Positions 59,149-64,000 of a DNA stretch of 64,000 bases are shown here, piece by piece (positions within the stretch are counted from its first letter, which is position 1; each line of letters opens with the position of its first letter). This DNA comes from Hsuehochloa calcarea (Eukaryota > Streptophyta > Magnoliopsida > Poales > Poaceae): NCBI GenBank assembly GCA_036346395.1, contig CM070604.1, positions 35,801,662-35,865,661 on the forward strand. The letters are read 5' to 3'. The position numbers and the translations under genes were made by a program. The notes below the pieces were generated by a model, which was not told the origin of the DNA, ran no database searches, and saw only the letters and a program-made list of their open reading frames with translations.

Positions 59149-59965
59149 TGGTAGGCGGCGCTGGACGGCGCGGCGACCAAGGTAACGTAGTCTAATAGGC
59201 GGCGCTGGACGGCGCGGCGATTAGACCAACGTTTTTTCGCTTTTTTTCTTCGCTCCTTTAAAAGGAACCGAGTGGGCCGATTAAATCGGCCCACTGCCGA
59301 ATCGGGGGAAACCCTAGGGTTTCCCTGGCGGCGACCCGGCACTCGAGGCCTTCACGGCGGCAAGCGGCAAGGCGCAGTCTGGGGCGTCGCGAGTCCAAGG
59401 CGGCGCGGGTGCGAGTCCGAGGCGGCGCCGAGGCCTTCACGGCGGCGCGGGGTCGAGGCGACGGCGGCGTCGGTCCGCTGCGTTTGCACGCCGGATCCTC
59501 CGGCCTAGAGCTCCACCGCTCCCGGCCTCCTGCGGCCGCGGTTGCGGCGCGCGGAGAGGCCCTCCTTTCGCGAGAGCGAGGGCGCTGTCGCGGATCTCAA
59601 GACGATCGTCGGCCGGCGAGGGAGCGAGGGTGTCGCCGCGGGCTAGGACGCGGCGGCGGGCGCCGACAAGCGGCGACGCGGCGGCGTCGGTGACCGCAAG
59701 CGGGTGGCGTCGCGGCCTTGGCGCCGGCCTTTGAGGCGGCGGCGGCGGGAGCGGCGACCGCTCCGGCGACGTGCGGCCTTCGGCGTCGAGAGCGTCGGCG
59801 CGGATCCGAGGCAGCGATGCCGGAGTCTCGGCGGATGTGGGAGCCGGAGGCGGGGAGGCTTTGGGTGACCGATGCCGGAGTCGTCGGGCGACGACAAGAA
59901 GATGATGCCGTCAGAGCGGCGGCGGGGCGACAAATGAAGCGAACCTTAGGTACGCTCTGATACCA
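59149..59965 (-). other. copia 5' leader, GC-rich
   Basis: An ~800-bp GC-rich untranslated leader between the primer-binding site and gag. A GGCGGCGCTGGACGGCGCGG word is repeated at 59154 and 59200. Long frames on both strands are compositional and I do not call them. Confidence 0.6.
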
Positions 59966-60078
59966 TGTTATGAGTATTGCTTGTATTCAATATGAGGCCA
60001 ATGGGCCAATATATATACACAATGAGGTTACAGATAAGAAAACCAAATCAAATCATATCTCTAACTATATCTCTAACA
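59966..60078 (-). repeat. copia 5' LTR (113 bp)
   Basis: Element-sense 5' LTR, adjacent to the initiator-tRNA primer-binding site; reads GGGCCAATAT and GATAAGAAAA at the two variable positions. Confidence 0.95.
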
Positions 60079-61232
60079 ATGCCCAAGTACCGAAAAGCGG
60101 ATACTCCGAAGTATGAGACCAGCCAGAACAAGGATGAGTACAACATTGCAACTGAATCTGCAGAGAGGCAACATTACGGCCACCGTAAGCCTGGGAGGGC
60201 TTTGCAACGGCCAAAGACATTCATGGTGACTATCCAGCGACTAAGACCCATTCAAGTAAATGAATATATATATTCTCATAGATGATCTATATCTCTGTTC
60301 TAACAGCTACAGTCTCGTCACTTAACTTTCACAGATATGGGATTGGCTCTTCCGATCTTGCGAGCTAAATGGAAGGATATTACTGAGCGACGGACTGATT
60401 ACTTCTGAAGATACGGAGGAATTTATAAGCGAAGGAAAAGGAAAGAAGTTGAGCATAATACTGCCGCCCTGGTGCATCCTTCAGTGCCTGATACGATCTG
60501 CAAAATACGATTCGCACGGTTTGCTGATATGTACGACTGCCTGGCAGCCAAACATAAGATTAACCACTTTAAAGCTTCATGGTTCATCATCGTCTCTTCT
60601 TTGCTGTAGCTGATGATGTCGAAGTGACAGACTTCAATTGGCCAAAAGACAAAGTGTTTGACTGGATGCTTGGACCACTGCTAGTTATAAAGGAGCAAAT
60701 GAAAAAATTAGAGCTGACTGAAGATGAGGAACTGTGCTTGCAGAAGCTCATCATGACAAACAAAAACGAAAAACCATCAGATTGGGACGATTGTGGTTTC
60801 CCGTCAACCGACAATATAAAGAGAGCTCAGCTACAAGCGATAATCAGAAGGTATATGAATCCCTTCTATCCCTTTACAGCTCTACTTAGCTTTCAATAAT
60901 AAACTTGAAGCAACTCCGATTTCGATAACAAACTCATCAACAGGTTGCAAGGCATCGTTGCCAATATGTCCCGGATCCGAGCTTCAGGAGACGGTTCATC
61001 AATCTGGTGAAGGTGTTTGTATTTGCAGGCGATCGAGGCAGGCGCCATCAACGGGCCGCAGAACATAAAGCGCAGAGTTAAGGCCGATATTGCCTCTGAA
61101 AAATCTGAGGACAGAGGTGTGGTAGAACTGGAGGGTTCATCAAATGGCACATCGGGGAACGTTGACGTAGTGCGATCTTGTGGTGCGCACAAAAATTTGG
61201 CCAACCCTTCACCCTGCTGGGCCTTGTTCTAG
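60079..61232 (+). pseudogene. At3g27390-like gene, 3' exons
   Basis: Remaining exons. About 60084-60255 encodes KYRKADTPKYETSQNKDEYN and PGRALQRPKTFMVTIQRLRP. 60335-60530 encodes IWDWLFRSCELNGRILLSDG and LSIILPPWCILQCLIRSAKY. 60610-60850 encodes SDDVEVTDFNWPKDKVFDWM and LGPLLVIKEQMKKLELTEDE. 60944-61012 encodes LQGIVANMSRI and then goes one base out of frame. 61029-61232 encodes AIEAGAINGPQNIKRR, ending in TAG. Exon borders follow GT/AG and phases fit. Most of this half is well conserved, so inactivation is recent or specific to this allele. The ATGCC at its left edge is half of the copia duplication. Confidence 0.85.
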
Positions 61233-61267
61233 TTGTTTTCACATGTTAATGTATGTCTCTAATCTCT

Positions 61268-62326
61268 TTCTACGATTTAGTTCATTCCATGTTAAAAATG
61301 GAATGCAAATTAGGTTTTAGGAAGATATTTTGGTTAAGAGATTCTCTACCGAAAGGACAATATTCACTCCTTTATAATGTGGTGAGAAGAAAGAATAATG
61401 CAGTAGCAAATATTCTGATATCGACTCCTTTAAATATATCTTTTCGAAGACTTATTATTGGGACTAAGTTACATACTTAGAATGCGTTAATTTTGAGAAT
61501 TTCTAACTTACAATTAAACTCTCAAAATGATGTTTTCACGTGTAATTTGACGAAGTCTGGAATTTTTTGGGTATAGTTTTTATATGCGGCAATAATGGGC
61601 AATTATCAAGCCCACATTAGGAATTTTTTCTAGCAAATTAAAATTCTATTAAAAGTAAAAATATTCCTATGGTATCTCAAAAGAGGGGTAATATTAACTA
61701 AAGATAAATTGTTTAAAAGAAATTGGAGGGGAAGCAAAAAAATGCTATTTTTGTATTAAAGAGGAAACAATTCAACATCTTTTTATTGATTGCCCATTTG
61801 CACGCCTTGCATGGTGGGTTATTCAATGTGCGTTTAGTTTATCTCCCCCAATGAATATAGTAAACATGTTCGGGAATTAGTTAGCCGACATTTCAAACAA
61901 GTTAAAGTCACAACTCCTGGTGGGAGCCAGTGCCTTACGTTGATCTATTTGGTTATATCGAAATGATATTGTATTTGACAAAAAGATTGTCACTAACCCC
62001 TTGCAGATTATCTTATTGAGTGGTTATTGCCTAAGTGTTTAGGCAAATCTGCAGAAATCAGACCAGAAGAAGTTCATGTTGGCTAGAATCCAAATGTTAG
62101 AGTTTGTGGCGAAGCAAATTTTCAATCTTCATAGGTGACGGCTTAGTCACAGGATTTGCAATGATTGAGCTTACTTCTTAGTCACCTTTTGGTTGTAAGG
62201 TTTCAAGCTATTTTTAACAACTATGATTCTTTTGTTACTCTAAACTCTTTAATAAATTAGGCTGTGTGTATCCTTGATGCAGAGGGCAGAAAAGATGATT
62301 TTTCTCTTTCATTATCTTAAAAAATA
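61268..62326 (+). mobile_element. 5'-truncated LINE
   Basis: Fragments of the C-terminal end of a non-LTR polyprotein appear in order: FRKIFWLRDSLPKGQYSLLY, RRKNNAVANIL, then KCYFCIKEETIQHLFIDCPF (a zf-RVT zinc-binding motif at about 61740-61800), WLYRNDIVFDKK and a tail. The piece ends in a T-rich then A-rich stretch. It is flanked by TCTCTAATCTCT at 61256-61267 and 62327-62338, a 12-bp target duplication. Frames are broken and the RT core is absent. Confidence 0.8.
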
Positions 62327-62479
62327 TCTCTAATCTCTAATACATGGATCACTGAACGTGTGGTCATGATAGATGACTGTACCTGCCTTTGTAGTTGAGG
62401 GAATTGATAATATACTTTCCGCTTATATGCTTTTTAAGAATACACCTTTACTCTTTCTCTTAGTTTGATCTTTATAAAG

Positions 62480-63320
62480 TACTCCGTTTGGATTATTAAA
62501 ATAATATCCGGTTGTTTTTCCGTTCTTAGCCACGCGAAAAAGACTGAAATGCCGTCGCCAACGATTTCTTCCGACGCAGCTCGATCGCACCAAATAACCC
62601 CCCGGCTACTCTTCTCATCTTTCTCTTGGTGTTTTTTTTTTACCAAATACTTTCATAAGAGCTGGCTATGAAAGGGGCTACTTTTCTCATCTTTCTCATG
62701 GTGTTTTTTTTTTTAACAAATACTTTCATAAGAACTAGCTATGAAAGGAGGAGAAGTCAGATCGGGCCAACCAAAGGAACAAAACATGAAAAGGATGTGC
62801 GGATTGCGCAAGTACTTTGTGACCTGGAGGCAGATATGATATTCTGATTCGAATCAAGAATTAGGAATTGTTCAGATCAGGGAAGAGAGAGTACGATGAT
62901 GTGCATAAACTCGACGAGCACAATCATGTCATCTTCTTGAGCTCGATTTGGAGTTGCTCTTGCTGCGGCACCATCTGCAGATCAATCTAATCGGGAGAAC
63001 CAAATCAACCAATTAGGCCTTTACTCCACCACCTCGCCCATCAATTGCGATAACAAATTAACCAATTTGGCCTCGGTTTTCGCAGCGAACGCAGCAGCAG
63101 GCAGGAGCATCGTTGTAGTTCTTGGGGCGCAGTCGACGGCGAGGAACTCGGCGGCCGGTGAGCCGCGCCTGGCCTGGCGAGGCCTCGGCCTCGAGCACAC
63201 AGAGAAGGATGGAAGAGAGAGATTAAGAAGAAGAGGGGCCGCGTCGGAAGATAGCGTTGGCGAGGGCAGTCTGGTCTTTTCGTGTGGTTCAAAATCGGAG
63301 AATAACCGGATATTATTATT
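62480..63320. repeat. ~100-bp inverted repeat, possible MULE-like element
   Basis: Sequence around 62490-62580 (ATAATATCCGGTTG, CGCGAAAAAGACTG, CCGTCGCCAACG, TCTTCCGACGC) recurs inverted at about 63225-63320. Long diverged terminal repeats fit a Mutator-like non-autonomous element, but I could not fix the ends or a 9-bp duplication. A GC-rich stretch (63130-63200) is inside. Confidence 0.5.
62604..62747 (+). repeat. 72-bp tandem duplication
   Basis: GGCTACTCTTCTCATCTTTC at 62604 and GGCTACTTTTCTCATCTTTC at 62676 begin two copies that each continue GTGTTTTTTTT, ACAAATACTTTCATAAGA and GGCTATGAAAGG with few differences. Confidence 0.85.
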
Positions 63321-64000
63321 ATAATACAAATGGTGTATTTTATCATGTATAAAAAAGCAATTATAACTGATGCTACGACGTCTTGCAGTTGTAGATACGA
63401 CATACTTGGCAAGTTCACGAGCTGCATGATTTTGCAGCATGTGGGCTAATAATTCAGCATCAAAACCGTGGAAGTAAAGCTCCAGAATAAATTCTTTGTG
63501 CTCCTTTAAAACATTGCCGATCCGTTGAATGACACTAAATTGTCATCCTCATACCGATTACAATTAGGATTCCATGGAAAGACGAATACGACCCTAAAAC
63601 CAGTATAAACTCTGCGTAGCATGTGCTTCCGAGGATGTTCCGAAAGAAGCGAAAAATCGAACCATCCTTGACAAGGCAGAATTCCTCTCTTTTTCTTTCT
63701 TTCTTTCTTCTTTCATTTGATCCTGACAGCTAGAAGTTGCTTCATTTCTAAGCTTCGTGCCTTCTTGCATAAATGCATCCACTGCCATAATGCAGGGGGG
63801 AAACAAACACACCAGAACCGAAAGCGTAAGCTGGAAGGAAATAAAAATGAACTTACTCCAGTAAGAACATAAAACAAAAACACTACGAGTCCCTTCGTTT
63901 TCTTTCGCTCCCAACTCGCACCGCCGCGCGCCTCCTCCCACCTCCGCCTCCGCCTCGCCTAGTCGCCGACACCCAACCCCCCCTCCCCGCGATGCAGAAG
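63320..64000. other. right-edge flank with a possible gene start
   Basis: Mostly unidentified. The last 100 bp become CT- and GC-rich in the manner of a grass 5' leader, and an ATG at 63992 (ATGCAGAAG) follows at the window edge. This could be the first codon of a plus-strand gene, but only three codons are present. Confidence 0.3.

Larger units (their letters stand above)
54788..60078 (-). mobile_element. copia retrotransposon with 113-bp LTRs, in an intron
   Basis: LTRs at 54788-54900 and 59966-60078 both read TGTTATGAGTATTGC ... CTCTAACA. They are flanked by the duplication ATGCC (54783-54787, 60079-60083). Polarity is minus: the primer-binding site TGGTATCAGAGCGTA is the complement of 59950-59964, and the polypurine tract is the complement of CCCCCCCTCAAACTCATGG at 54901. 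The gag-integrase-RT-RNase H order on the minus strand is that of Ty1/copia. The two LTRs differ at only 2 of 113 positions, indicating a recent insertion, yet the polyprotein is broken by many small shifts. Confidence 0.95.

Noticed and set aside
59258..59960. Arg/Ala/Gly-rich frames on both strands
   Set aside because: GC-rich copia leader with no motifs; frames on both strands overlap.
63021..63440. 139-codon minus-strand frame with a basic N-terminus
   Set aside because: It overlaps the inverted repeat arm and contains no recognisable domain; a coding role cannot be supported.

Overview
This window is nuclear DNA of a grass (Poaceae), most likely a panicoid. The clues are CACTA transposons with CACTACTACAAAA-type ends and CACAGACGGTT subterminal repeats, a second CACTA type with TTTGCCGAGTG repeats, Ty3/gypsy elements of the Del/Tekay type with ~3.2 kb LTRs, an Angela/BARE-like copia LTR, and two plant genes with introns. 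It is transposon-rich: two host genes lie in a nest of class I and class II elements. No rRNA, tRNA, CRISPR or prokaryotic features were seen.

Layout. 1-3761: right part of an LTR element with a gag-like frame, a second long frame and a 1018-bp 3' LTR. 3762-7731: mostly unidentified sequence, an LRR gene scrap, and a CACTA remnant folded into a ~390-bp-arm hairpin (5426-6829). 7732-21234: a minus-strand gypsy LTR split by a complete 10.27-kb CACTA element (7897-18163, TSD CAA). That CACTA carries a TNP2-type transposase remnant, a second gene ending in an Ulp1-like cysteine-protease domain, and an antisense captured piece of a UBP12/13-like ubiquitin protease gene. 21235-23866: a purine-rich degenerate minisatellite and a hAT-like element.

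24093-29400: an apparently intact six-exon gene for mitochondrial ribosomal protein mL46 (247 aa). Its third intron holds a 1.7-kb hAT element with a perfect 8-bp TSD and a head-to-head pair of copia-like LTR/leader pieces. 30390-61232: a second host gene, homologous to the plant membrane protein family of Arabidopsis At3g27390, on the same strand. It is split. Exons 1-2, part of a later exon and the start of another lie at 30390-31295. About 23 kb of gypsy elements follow, then the remaining exons at 54266-61232, themselves interrupted by a 5291-bp copia element with 113-bp LTRs. Missing exon sequence, a 61-bp exon duplication and 1-bp shifts indicate a dead allele or pseudogene. 61233-64000: a 5'-truncated LINE with its TSD, inverted and tandem repeats, and a possible gene start at the right edge.

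The two host genes are adjacent and co-oriented. Everything else is explained by successive nested insertion: CACTA into LTR, copia LTR into gypsy LTR, gypsy into an exon, copia into an intron. A cross-cutting observation is that duplicate transposon copies differ repeatedly at CAG/CTG trinucleotides (CTG read as TCG, CAG as CGA, CGG or CGT). The host-gene exons do not show this. Some frameshifts in the transposon genes may therefore be sequencing artefacts at methylated CHG sites rather than real mutations.
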